Shown in pieces: positions 1-11,040 of a stretch of 64,000 bases of DNA. Numbering within the stretch: the first letter of the stretch is position 1; every line of letters starts with the position of its first letter. The notes below the pieces were generated by a model. That model worked only from the letters and a program-made list of their open reading frames with translations, ran no database searches and was not told where the DNA came from. Source of the DNA: Phlebopus portentosus (Eukaryota > Basidiomycota > Agaricomycetes > Boletales > Boletinellaceae); NCBI GenBank assembly GCA_037892935.1, contig JAYXKI010000013.1, forward strand, positions 682,001 to 746,000, in the 5' to 3' direction. Position numbers and translations under genes: made by a program.

Positions 1-32
1 ACGGCCTTAGTGCGGAGAAAAGAGGTGTCCAG

Positions 33-705
33 TACAGTCATTAACCGGTCCATTAAACAGTACCATTCCTTTAAACACCTTTCGTTTTCTCATTCAATTC
101 TTTGTCCCTCACCACAAGAAAAATGCAGCAGATGCAAAGTGTATATCTGATCTGACATCCAAACTTTTAAGTAAATCGGGGAAGTTTTTGGACAGGAAAA
201 ATCAGACACTGGTCAAATTTATGTGAAACTAGTAAACCTCTCTTCAATCAAATTGGTCCTGTGCATCTTTCTGTCAACCAATGTGGATATTAAGTTTATA
301 AGCTAATATCATTCTATTAGAAGTGTCTTGTTTTATATTTTTCATGGAGGAATATGCTTTCAGTAAATTAATGCAAGCCAAACAAGCAAAAAATGTGACA
401 GATGCACAAGCAGTTATTTACATAATGTGATCGACATTTTATCCCAAGTCAGCAAATTGGCCGATATTAGGCATTTTGTAATATCACATGATGTTCAAAG
501 GAACCATTTATGTGACAGTCACCTATGTTTTTTTCATTGGTCATATTAATTTTTCCTGTCTACATATTACGACTGGAAAAAAAATTAGCAGGTGTATCTC
601 ATGGTAGACAATTGGATCATGCACTCAGTTTTGAGAAAAGTGCTGCATAATGAGCTAAAAAAGTGGATCTGTAATAGGTGTCCAAAGGACCGGTTAATGA
701 CTGTA
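33..705. mobile_element. Tc1/mariner-type MITE (non-autonomous, 669 bp core)
   Basis: Perfect 19-bp terminal inverted repeats lie at 33-51 and 687-705. Counting from the TA dinucleotides, the element body is 35-703. Its ends read CAGTCATTAACCGGTCC and the reverse complement, and each end is flanked by TA, the target duplication of Tc1/mariner elements, whose termini often start CAGT. The AT-rich interior has no transposase-like reading frame, so this is a non-autonomous derivative. No second copy is visible in the window. Confidence 0.75.
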
Positions 706-1960
706 GTACTTTCGGATGGTGACCGAGCCTGACAACTTTGAGGAGATGTTCGGTGAAACGATGTACCAGTCGGACATGGTGGTCGTCTGGATTTCGCAAT
801 TAATGTTGTCGTGACGAGCCATAGAATTCAATTCAGCTCCTTCCTTTTCCCCATTCGTTATACTGCAGATCGCGAAGTCTCTGTGATACAAACCTGAAAT
901 AACGAGACAAACCCAGTCTTTTGAGTGTCGCCGGTGTGAACACGACGGAAGCAAAAAGGGAATCATTAATGACGAAAGACATTTTTATGATGATGTGGCA
1001 GGATCATGAGATCGACGCGATCGTCGTGGACCTTGGTCGTCATGGAACCGGCGGCATATCTCCGAAACGCATCTGCCCGCTCTGCTCGCTTCGACAAGTT
1101 CTTGTACAGATTTTCATTTCATTCCACCTGTCTGTGGTGTGGTACTCGCGCGCGGACGTCGGTCATCGGTCCAAGTTCAGATCGTGGTGTGCGGCGCGGC
1201 GCCCCATCAGTATCGGCGATGGTGATCCTCTGATGATGGGAATGAGGTGAAGTTCTCCTTTTAGACAGGGACACAGGGACAACAGAGCCCGGGAGGTCGG
1301 GAGGTCGGGAGGACTAGCGGATTGTGTGTGGCCTACGAGACCCATCAAGATGAGTGATGATGGGATGGGTAAACATAAACTGACGGGTGGGCAAACTCAA
1401 ACGCACTAAAACTTACTTCTGGCTTTGGGCTTTGTCACAGACGCCCTGCGTGTCGTTGTGCTGTGCTGCGTTGTGTGTGTCGTGTTGCTTGCGTGCGTCC
1501 ATTTTACGCTTTTGTTATCCTTCCTGCTCTTCTTTTTGCGTCTTCTCCCTTCTCCCGCCCCGTCGTCGTCAAGTCCTGCCCTACTCTGATCTTCGTTAAT
1601 TTATCTAATACTTTCTTTCCTTCCATTTCTTTCCCATACACACCCACAGAAGTGTCCAAGACTGTTCCGGATAGGCCGGCTGCTAGGCGGCTGTCGGTCG
1701 ACTCGAGAACGGGCACGAGTGACAGGAGGATAATTGGTTAATTGTAAGTTCTCTTATTTCGATGTTCCCACTCCTTTCACTCGACATCTGTTTGATCTAT
1801 AGATAATAGTCGACCCCGTGCTCTTCTCCTGCCGCCTTCCTTCCACTCCACACTCAGCCTCTTCATCTTGGCTTGTCAGCGGCCCCTCCTCAGTTCCTAC
1901 TCTCCTCCCTCCATCACCTGTACCCTTCCCCCACTGAGCTGAAAGGGTATTGAATGCGGC
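706..1960. other. Intergenic region and presumed 5' region of the next gene
   Basis: No reading frame here looks like a protein. A short direct repeat of the GGGAGGTC type lies at about 1289-1315. From about 1500 to 1960 the + strand is strongly pyrimidine-rich (TTCC, CTCC and TTTC runs), as is common upstream of highly expressed filamentous-fungus genes. It immediately precedes the ATG at 1961. Confidence 0.4.
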
Positions 1961-4900
1961 ATGGCTACACTGACGGTCACGAGTTCTAAACTGAATGACG
2001 TCGACCCTCGTGCAAGCGTAAGGACTTGGTCGTCTGCTCGGTATGCACCAAGCGTCTTCACCTTCAACGCAAACTGGACGCCTACCCCACTCTCCGCACC
2101 CGCCCCGCTTCAATTCTTCAGTGATTCGGCCGCAGCGTCTTCATCGAGAGCATCACCATCGTGTTGGAACTCTGTCGAATCTTATCTGCGAGGGCGGCGA
2201 GCATGCCGAGCAGGCCCGAGTTCGGCTCCTCCCGAGACGTTTGATGACGATGTCGAGCGCGTGTCACATTTGAATTTTGACAGCGACAGTGATGGCGAGG
2301 AAGGTGGAAGGGAAGAGAGGCGCTACGGCCGTTATGATTGGCATAAAGAACAATTAGCACGACATGAAGACAATTACGACGACGAAGATTCTTCCGATCC
2401 GACCCCTACACAAGAGCAGGTAAACTTCAAAACTTTCGCTTCGGTCCGCCGACCATCCAGTCCTGTCACAGGCTCGAACGCTCTTTTATGCGCCTATCTT
2501 GAAAGCTATGGCTTTCCTGACGGACTAGGTTACGAGCGACCTCCTCTGGGCTTGTCGTACCGGTCATCCCCATCCCCTTCCTCTCATTATTCCTTCCACG
2601 GTGATGCCAACTCAGATGATGATTTTGACGACAACAAAATCAATTCGAAATTTGTTGCGTACCACTATCCCCGACGATCTTGTCCAAACACTAATTCCTC
2701 GACCTACCCCAATCTTCACTCCGAACTGCCACCGCTTGCACCTTCGGCGTGGCCGACGTCTCTGAAGGCGTCCAATGCCTTACTGGCCTCTCTTGCGCTC
2801 GATTCGGCACTTCTTGATGACCCGTGTGGGGCGTGGGAAGCGCTGTGCTGGGACGAAGCTGCTCCCGAGAGTGATTCTGATTCGGAAGCAGGCCTGGAAT
2901 TCGAACATGATGGACAGGCTGAGCAGGACCAAGTGTCACAATTACGAACGGGCCTAGGAGGAGCTGTCGACGGATGGCTGAGATCGACGGGACAGGATGA
3001 CGTCGGGGGCTAGAGTACAGAGCACACGAGAAGGCGGAGGAAGAAACGTGGAGGGAGTCTTCTCCGTCACCCGTGTTCCGGCGGCGGGATGACATAACCG
3101 AGTCCGACGTCGACACGGAAGTTCATCACGACGACGACGAAGCCGACATCCGAACAGTGTCAAACGTCGCATGGAACGATGCCGGTGATACGTCCGGTGC
3201 GTCAACTAGCACTAGCACTGGGACGTCGACAATCACCGCGGGGGATTCCGAGGAATGGATTTCGTTGACAGGCGCGCGAGCGCAGGCGGCGAGGGCGAGG
3301 ATATTGCCTTATCGGTATGTGCAAGCCCCGTTCCCAATGTATCCGCAGACAGGTACAGATGTTTCGGTGCTGGCTGCATCGCTGGATGTCGACAGGACGG
3401 CACGTACGCCGGTGGACCCTGTTATTGCTAGGACTCCTCCTGTACCGCCCGTCATGGGACATCACGAAACAGGATCCACCGACGCGCCGGCTGTTACGCG
3501 GAGTTGGGTGAGATGCTGGCTAACACGGAAGGAGAAGGAGTCACTGAAGGTGAAACGGCGCCGGATTACGGCGAATGTGGTCGTGATCGGCTGGTGTCGC
3601 TTTCAGAGCGTGACCCGCCGCCTTATGACTTGGAATACGAATCAACATATGCGTCGCGTTCGGCAAGCAGGATGCAAGACCGACCCGGTGATGCTGAGGT
3701 ATATATTCTAGTAAATCTGTATCCGACAAAGGCTAATATTCTACTTGTAGGATATCCAAGTCGGTAGCCAACCTCAGGCCACACCTTCATCGGCTTCTTT
3801 TTCTCAAAGTCACCTTCAAGCTCAACCAAAAATCTTCACGCGTGCATCTGCGACTCGTACTCGAAGTCAACTCACTTTCCCAACTAGTCCAACTGAATCT
3901 GACACAATTCATGGTACAATCTCCCCAACATCGACATTCTCATCTAATCCAACGCCACTGTTTTCAACGAGCCCGATTAGTCCGACAACGACGGAGACTA
4001 CGGCACTCATGACACCTGCGGGCGCGCATTTCTCCTCCGTCTTTTCCAATGTACAATCGTTCATGGAGTCGAGCCAATATTCTCATGCCGCGCCTTCATC
4101 TGCGAAGATGGGCTCAGGGTTCACTCAGGGTGTTAGTGCAGCCGAGAGCAGACCAAACTCGCCTCCTTACCAGTTCTCTCAAGGAGGAAGTATAGCTGCA
4201 TCTCAGGCGAGAACAACTCGGGGACCGAGACCACTACCTCCGCGTCCGGGGGGAATGGGAGCTCGAACGATGGCTGAGGCTTGGCTGAGCGCTTCAGCTG
4301 CGGGCCCATATGCAACCGGCTCGAGTGCTCGAGTTGTCTCTGCTTTTGCTTCGGGTCCCGGGCCTACTCCTGGAGCCGGATTAGCGAGATTTGCATCTTG
4401 GAATGGTAACGGATATGGATTCACTTCGAGTCTCGGTATTGGTTCTTTTCCTCAGGAGAGGGGAACAGCAGGACGGAGAACCCCTGTCCATACGTCTGAT
4501 TTCGGAACGGAGCGAATGGAGGTGATGACCGTGCCAACGGATCTGAGGAGAGTAATGCTGGTGTACAATCTAGCGAGAACACAGTGGTTCCGGACACCGC
4601 GAATTCAGACCGCGTGACCGTTCGCTATCCATTCAACCTCACTTCGTCAGTCCTTTCCACCCCCTTGGGTATATCCTATTCCACAGAAAGTCTCGTCAGG
4701 CTTAACATGATTGAGGAAAAAGAAAACGAAAGAGAGAAAGACAGTGATGAAAGTCTGGGAGACGTCCGATCCAGCTCAGAAACTACCTTTCAGATTATAG
4801 CGAGCAAGATTAAGATCAAGGCAGATGGGATCGGTATGCAGCCTGCGCCACCGCTCCAAAGGGGGAAACGAAGTAGGAGCGGAAGTGGGAACTCGAGTGC

Positions 4901-4985
4901 TGGAAAATCGTTACAACGATTGGCGACGCGATGCAGTACGTTAACGAGACGAATTGGGCTGGTTGCTGGCGGAAAGGACCGATAG
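1961..4985 (+). CDS. Large disordered Ser/Pro/Asp-rich protein, function unknown
   Basis: I do not recognise this family. Two exons are proposed, 1961-3698 and 3751-4985, joined by a 52-bp intron (GTATAT...TTGTAG). The predicted product is about 991 aa, low in complexity and hydrophilic, with acidic patches (DSDSDGEEGG near residue 110, DDDEAD near 390), a PPPYD motif near 550 and a basic C-terminus rich in Lys, Arg and Ser. No signal peptide or membrane helix is seen. The frame slips three times, at GGGGG 3005-3009, GGG 3506-3508 and TTT 4500-4502. Adding one base at each makes both exons multiples of three and gives one continuous frame. A nuclear or scaffold role is conceivable but unsupported. 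Uncorrected gene callers would split it into three or four pieces. Confidence 0.6.
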
Positions 4986-6629
4986 TGGTGTCTACCGATA
5001 CATCGAGTTAGGTCTGATTATGGCGCATCTCTTTCAATCTCAGTGCATTCATTTCTCTCGCTTACTCTGCTTGGGTTCATGATTTTTGATTTCCTTCTCT
5101 CCTGTCTCTATTGCGCTACTGCTTTCTATCTCTCCATACCCTTTCCGACTCTTCGTGAGTTCATCTTTTGCCAAAGCCCTTGTGAATTTCTACGATGCCA
5201 TTTTATTGATTCCAACAGTACTTCATTCAAACTCGATTCTGCTCCGGCTTGTCTTCGCCGTTTGTTGGTGATCAACGACTCATTCAATCTTTCCAAAATC
5301 CAACATTTCCTTGTCTTCTCGATGTTCCTCGCTCCTCGTGTTATGCATAGTACAATAGTAATAATTGTATATTTCGTCCCCGAACTTGAAACTTACTGCC
5401 GCGTTGAACGCTTTGCGAACAAACACACGATGCCTGTCTCAGACCCGAGGAATATAATTGAGATTTAGTTTGGAGATATATATGGTACGTGGATTTGAAC
5501 ACAAGTGTTGTTCGTATCCTTTCCCTTCACCTAAATCAGCATAGTCCATTACTGGCACGTTTGCCCGACCTTTTTGGTCGTATATAATATTTGCTGCTCA
5601 AAAGGCCACAAGTCCCTGGTAATATATCGGCTGAGTACACGTATCTAAAATACGTGAACGGAGCGGCTTTGAGACAGTTCTGATTCGTTTTTTCTTAGGT
5701 AACAAGCGATTAGTCTTCTGATAAAGTCTTTCTTGTGATTAGGTACAACCTCTCTCGACAGTTTATGCATCTGCTTGCGAAATATGGTTAGTTCCGAGTG
5801 CATGCATAGTCATATACCACTCACAAATACTACCTGGTGTAACATCATAGTAGCTACCGGATCAGTCGGTGAAGGCGCAGTGCCGTGCCGGTACGACCTC
5901 CTGCCAAGAATTACATTCGATCGTTTTGTTCGTGCGTGCGTCGACATCAAGCAGCTTATGGAGTCCTTGCAATGTCTTGATGCTCAACATACTGGCTGGT
6001 CCAACTCAACTACGACCAATTCATTCATACGATTTTGTCTGCGCTTTGAGTGAGCTGCAGATTATCGTCTCTTCAGTGGAGGAAGAACTTTGCAAATGCA
6101 TAACTCGCTAGGATCCGTCTATTTGTTGGCTCGATCATATACGATAGGTATTTGTAAGAGTGTATTTCGCGCCGCTGTTAAGTAACTACAAATCAACTTT
6201 AAGTTGTCTGGAACACCGAAGAGGAACCATTAGTTTTGATAATCCCGAGAGTTTTTAAACGATTTTTTTCTTGCCGACCAAACCGACAGGGGGCAAAACC
6301 CTATTTCCGAACCTGAAAATTTTGATCCGGAATTGAAATCCAGCCAATCAGAGGCGAGCTTTCCAATTCTGTTTCCTGTAAGTGGCTCAGAAACGTAATT
6401 CTGCCCCCTGTGCGCGCGCGACTGCCTTTGCGTAGACTAATAACAAATCATGGTATATATACCTTTATGAAGGGAAACCGCGTTCAGCATCACGCTGTGC
6501 CATGCTCATACATGTTGTCCCGGTTTTCTGGCTGTATCCCCGCATCATTATAGATTGCCTATGAGCGAGTGGAATTGTGCGCGCCGCTTCGCATAACATC
6601 TAATTTTTGACATACAGTGGGAACTTTCA
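4986..6629. other. Intergenic region with a tRNA-Asp-derived fragment
   Basis: About 1.6 kb without a convincing gene. Open frames here are short, cysteine-rich and unlike proteins. It contains the partial tRNA-like sequence at 5613-5640 listed separately. The rest is presumably the 3' untranslated region of the upstream gene plus spacer. Confidence 0.4.
5613..5640 (+). pseudogene. tRNA-Asp 5' half-like fragment
   Basis: These 28 bases match the first 28 bases of the intact tRNA-Asp at 6630 in 25 positions, covering the acceptor 5' strand and D-arm (internal promoter box A region). Similarity then stops: there is no anticodon arm, T-arm or 3' acceptor strand. It is a truncated copy or the head of a tRNA-derived repeat. 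Confidence 0.55.
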
Positions 6630-6728
6630 TCCCGGTTAGTATATCGGCTGAGTACACTCGCCTGTCATTTGTAGTCTCTCTGATTATGTAGTCCGCGAGA
6701 GAGCGGGGTTCGACTCCCCGACCGGGAG
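6630..6728 (+). tRNA. tRNA-Asp(GTC) with a 26-nt intron
   Basis: A complete cloverleaf is visible. The 7-bp acceptor pairs 6630-6636 with 6721-6727, and the discriminator is G6728. The anticodon stem CTCGC (6657-6661) pairs with GCGAG (6695-6699). The anticodon loop reads C-T-GTC-A...C, with GTC at 6664-6666. The T-arm is CGGGG TTCGACT CCCCG (6704-6720). The intron, 6668-6693, sits at the canonical position after A37. The RNA polymerase III promoter is internal (A box in the D-arm, B box in the T-arm), and a short T run (TTTTT) follows at about 6733. The D-loop looks one base longer than usual. Confidence 0.93.
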
Positions 6729-7377
6729 TGTCTTTTTGAAATATTTTATTTTGCCACTTCATTGTGAAGTTGTTTTAACCGGAGGAAGGAAAGAGTGAGT
6801 GTTGGAGCCCATGAATTTGACTTGAGCCAGGTTCCCTTGATCGTTTTCTTTACAGGACTTCCAGTGCATGTTGTAATTCTTATCCTACACTTTATTGATT
6901 ATGTAAATCAGATAAATCAGATAATTTGACGTGTTGTATCAGTGTCTTTTTGACCAGTACCTCAAGCTGTGTTAGTCACTGTTCAGTTCTTACTTCTCTA
7001 CAGCTATTTTAATCGGGGAATACATTGATGTCGATCTTTGGCTATTTGAGTTTCCTCTACTTATTATACGCCCGGTCCTTGAGTACCTCGTTGAGATGTG
7101 GATTCTCGGGTTCTCGGGTTCTCGGACCATCCCATGTGCACACGGGCATAAGAATCAAGTGCCATGCAATTGTTATGTAAATGCTTATAATCACTTCCAT
7201 ACAGTACGAAAGGCCACGTAACAAAAAAAAGGTGTAGAAGTTGTTCTCTTCGTCACATTCGTCCTACCTTCCCGAACATACGGAAAATGCGCCTCACCCT
7301 TGAAGTTGAAGCTTCCGCATTCGTTTCTTCTGGGGCCTGCGGCTGCTGCCACACCCATGGCTAAAGTAGAAGTAAGT
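6729..7377. other. Intergenic, with a short tandem repeat
   Basis: No gene is seen. An 8-bp unit, TTCTCGGG, is repeated about three times at 7102-7126. The rest is spacer and the presumed 3' untranslated region of the minus-strand BTB gene. Confidence 0.35.
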
Positions 7378-8370
7378 TCAGTTACAGTGCCCATTGATTT
7401 TGATCCAATAGCCACGAACCTCATGAAGGGGCTGGATGATAATAGGGTCATATGCTGGAGATGGTGGAGGTAGAGGGAATATCGGGATTTCGACGGGTGC
7501 TGGTGTTGGTACTAGAAGTGGTGCCGGAAGCGGCGTAGGAGTCGGCCGCGGGGAAGGCGATCGAGACCTCGTGTAACGTCGTCGTCTACAACATGATTCG
7601 TACGAACGTATTCGCCAGTTTGGGGTCTGAGCCTTTTCACGCATCTCTGCTACCTTCAAGACCGTCTCTAGACCTAGTTCTTCGCCCTCCACGCGACTCA
7701 AGGGTTCTCGACGAACAACGAGCTCCGTCATCGCTCGTGCGCGCCAGTCAGGCGGTGCATCATACCGATCTGCCAAGGCCAGGCGCTTAACGGGCGGTTC
7801 TTTCTCTAATTGACGAAATGCCAACTCTCGAATCATTGGGAAGTCCCAAAGATGCGCAAGACGAAGGATTGATGTCCATTTGGAACCAGGTGCATCGTAC
7901 TCAGAATGCGTTCTGGCAGTAACATTCCGCGTCGAAGTCGCATCAGATAAAAGCTTTCCCATCAAAATCACTGGGAAGAACTCACGGGTTGTAGAACACC
8001 CAAAGAAAAAGCCTGAGCTCCTCCTTGGAGACCTGCGGAAGGCGTATCGGGGTTTCGTCTGACGTCCCTTCCCTTTGGAATGCGGCTTGTTGCTGCTCTT
8101 GTGTACCATTCGATGGTTGCTGAATAGGCGCCGGAAGGGAAAGCATATCGCGAAACAGCGCCGACTCCCGCTCAAAGAAATAACGATGCACGCGAAACAA
8201 CGTGTCTTCTACCTAATTCCACATACGGTGCTTCAGTGTAATTTTCAAATCAAAGAAAGAACTCAACTCACTTGGAAGACAACGTCTCCGCTCGGGATGT
8301 AGTACGTGTCATGCCTTCTGTTATGGAGAACTTGGTTTGTTGCTTGTATACTGCCTGAGTTAGATTCCAT
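7378..8370 (-). CDS. BTB/POZ domain protein, copy 1 of a tandem pair
   Basis: Three exons, 8272-8370, 7986-8212 and 7378-7912, joined by 59- and 73-bp GT-AG introns, give 286 aa. The N-terminal half has the agaricomycete BTB signature: YYIPSGDVVF, then LFRVHRYFFERES, FRDMLSLP, PIRLPQVS and FLWVFYNP. A helical region follows (SKWTSILRLAHLWDFP, LALADRYDAPPDW). The tail is Pro/Ser/Arg-rich and disordered. BTB domains mediate dimerisation and adaptor contacts; the partner here is unknown. The start at 8370 places the BTB core about 25 residues in, as in the neighbour. The next gene (8882-10100) is a paralog with introns at the same two positions, so the pair arose by tandem duplication. The 5' region carries AAGC- and GAAGC-type microsatellites at about 8420-8456. 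Confidence 0.85.
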
Positions 8371-8881
8371 TCTCTCAATGAAGCTCTAGACGTATACCGT
8401 CTCTTATTCAGCTTCAAGCAGAAGCAAGCAAGCAAGCAAAGGAAGCGAAGCGAAGAGACGGAAGGTTTCAGGAGAACGCGTGTTGATGCAAGTAATATAA
8501 AACACAAGGCGGGCGGTGCATTTCGGAGTTTGAACGAAACCAGACGCCCATCATAGTAAACGAAACTAGACTTTCATTTCAACAAAGCGTTGGATGCTCC
8601 GTCCGGTGCGAAGCTGTGCCTCATCCTAATATCAAGCTGTACTGCAAATATAATGCGAAAGACACATTGCTCTGTAATTTCGAAAGCATTCTGGCTGATG
8701 TAAGCCTAAGCAATTGGAAATTGAACTAATCCAGACCAGCAGAAACGATATATGGTAGTCGACAATAATGGTCATACAAGAAATTGTACAAGAATTGGTC
8801 CAAGAAACAGGTCGAGAAAGCATAATGACAAAGCATTGGAACAGAACATATACTTTTGATAAGAAAATCAACCCAGTGACG
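8371..8881. other. Spacer between the two BTB genes
   Basis: About 510 bp holding the promoter and 5' untranslated region of BTB copy 1 and the 3' end of copy 2. A run of AAGC/GAAGC units lies at about 8420-8456. No other gene is seen. Confidence 0.4.
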
Positions 8882-10100
8882 CTACATGACAAAGACCTCC
8901 TTGACCGCAGCGACGTCTTCTTCGGTGTACGATTTTTTTAAATTTTGAGACATGGGCGGAGTCGTCAAGGAGTGTGGACCCATAGAGCTTCCAGTCGGGG
9001 AAATGTTCATTTCGGCGAGGGGATGTGGTTTCGGAGGAAGATACATGGACTCCGCCATTACAGAGTCGTAAGATCGCTCACTTCCTTCAGGTGAAAGAGG
9101 GCGTGAGTTGCTATTCGAGCGAGTTTCATGCATGTAAGCAAAGTACTCGTCTCTTTCAACCCTCTGGATCTCGTGGAGAACGCTGGAGGGCGGAGGAGGA
9201 ATACTGGCTCTCAATCTCTCCCGTTCCTCGGCAGCTAGACGTCTGCGCTCGCGGATTCGCTCACGGACTTCCGCAAGGTGGAGAACGACGTCAAGCCCAA
9301 GTCTGAGGCCTTCTTCCTTTGTGAGTGGCTGTTCGCGAGCACCGAGAGCCGCGTACGCCGTCTCAAGCCACCTACGCGATGGGTCAACTTGAAACTCGCG
9401 AGCCATCACGGCTTTATCGACCGGTGCAATGTCAAGCTTGTCCATCTCACGGACTGCGAGGTCTTTCACTTTAGGGAACTTCCAGAGGTGGGCGAGGCGG
9501 AGGATGGAAGCCCATTTATTGACTGTGGCTTCGTAGGAATAATCACTGCATCCGAGCCAAAGTAAGCATGTTCAATGACTACTGTGAAGAGCGTTCACGG
9601 AAGACATAAATAAATGCCTACGGATTGTAGAATACCCATAGAAAGCGGCAAAACTCCTTGGCTGAGATATCACGAAGCTCAACCGGATAAGAGTCGGAGG
9701 AGCCTCTGAGCATGGTCCCTGATCGCGCAGGCATACACAGCATATCGCGGAATTTGGTTGATTCGCGCACGAAAAAGTAGCTATGAATTTTGAACAATTG
9801 CGACTCGACCTAATCGAGGGCAATAAGTTCAACCAAACAGATTTACTCGAGACACAGGCCAAGGACCAAACATACCAAGAAGACGACATCTCCACTGTCA
9901 ATGTAGTACTCCGGATGTCGTCTAATAGCAGGCGGTCCTCGAGAAACCTGCGACATCTTCCCCCAGCTGCCTGCGCTGGTGTCGCTTGCTACCGAAGCAG
10001 GCGATGGCGGTACATCGTCATCGTCAGACTCGCACTGCCGGCCATACGTTTTAGTGTCAACGGCGCACGGTTTTTGTTGAGATCTGTTGAGGAACGACAT
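8882..10100 (-). CDS. BTB/POZ domain protein, copy 2 of a tandem pair
   Basis: Exons 9876-10100, 9622-9809 and 8882-9545, with 66- and 76-bp introns, give 358 aa. A disordered acidic N-terminus (SDDDDVPPSP) precedes the BTB core: EYYIDSGDVVFL, VESQLFKIHSYFFVRES, FRDMLCMP, FCRFLWVFYNP. A helical segment follows (NKWASILRLAHLWKFP, MAREFQVDPSRRW), then a coiled-coil-like RERIRERRRLAAEERERLR at about residues 220-240 and a Pro/Ser-rich tail. Both introns match those of the neighbouring paralog. The substrate or partner is unknown. Large lineage-specific BTB expansions are known in agaricomycetes and are thought to feed cullin-3 ubiquitin ligases or transcriptional roles. Confidence 0.85.
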
Positions 10101-11040
10101 GGTTGAATCCAGGCTGGGTTTTCGAGGCTGTTCCTAGCTTACGCGTCCTATCCTATGGGTGGTGGTACTGTAAAGCAGACATGCATCAAATGCATGCCTG
10201 AGAAAAGTCGAGGCGAGGTGTTGATCGCCGCGTGCAGATCGGAAAGGACGTAACTTCGCCAAATTTGGAGTCTATTATGTAAATATTTACGGCTCTAATA
10301 CATTCGACCGCAACCTCTTCTTTCCGTCCTCTACCATCTTCAAATTTGCCGTGACCGTTTTGCGCTTCATCATGCACTCGCATTCGTCAGTATGGACTTC
10401 CTTATATACATACTGCTCAGTAATTCTCTCGCTGAATTTAAGCAATGGTTGAACTACTAAAGCTACTTACATGGGTCTGGAGAAGTGGAGTTTTGATGGT
10501 TCTTTCATAGGTTAACTTCTGGGACTACTAGTACTATTCATTTTATCAATGACTTCGGAATTATTGCATTTAGAATCAAAGATAGTGATCTGCGTTCTTT
10601 ACATCCAAGGTATTCATAGACTGACACGTCACATTGCCAATCACAGCCTTCATTCAAGTCCTCCGAGTCTCATAGGATCACGAACCGTTCTTCTGTGTTT
10701 ATTCTCGTCTTTTCCGGACTCAATGAGAGCTTTGGTGTACAATCGTCCTCGTGATCGGTTTTCGCTCGCTCACTGGGTCTTCGAAATGCACTATTCCCTC
10801 AAGGAGCCACGAGGAACCTTTCTCCGGACCGCTCCTTATTACGTTGGAATGTTTCTATATGTTGACGATGGCGGGCCGCTCTTGAGAATTTCTGATGTAA
10901 CTCGCTAACGCGACGGGCTTATTCTCTGGTTCCAGTTACAAATAAAACGCGGAAGCAACATATATGAGCTGGGCGTTTTGGCCAGCGATTGAACTTTCGG
11001 TGCTCTCCTTAGCTTTCAAGGCCGATTTTCCATCCTCGTC
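10101..11040. other. Intergenic spacer upstream of exo-polygalacturonase
   Basis: About 940 bp between divergently transcribed genes (BTB copy 2 on minus, GH28 on plus). Short open frames have no protein-like composition. It should hold both promoters; no specific regulatory motif could be assigned by eye. Confidence 0.35.

Noticed and set aside
921..1741. Overlapping short ORFs upstream of the 1961 gene
   Set aside because: Cys/Arg-rich, no motifs; they lie in a pyrimidine-rich promoter-like region.
5043..5468. 141-codon plus-strand ORF
   Set aside because: Phe/Leu/Ser/Cys-rich composition typical of CT-rich untranslated DNA; no homology signal or splicing pattern.
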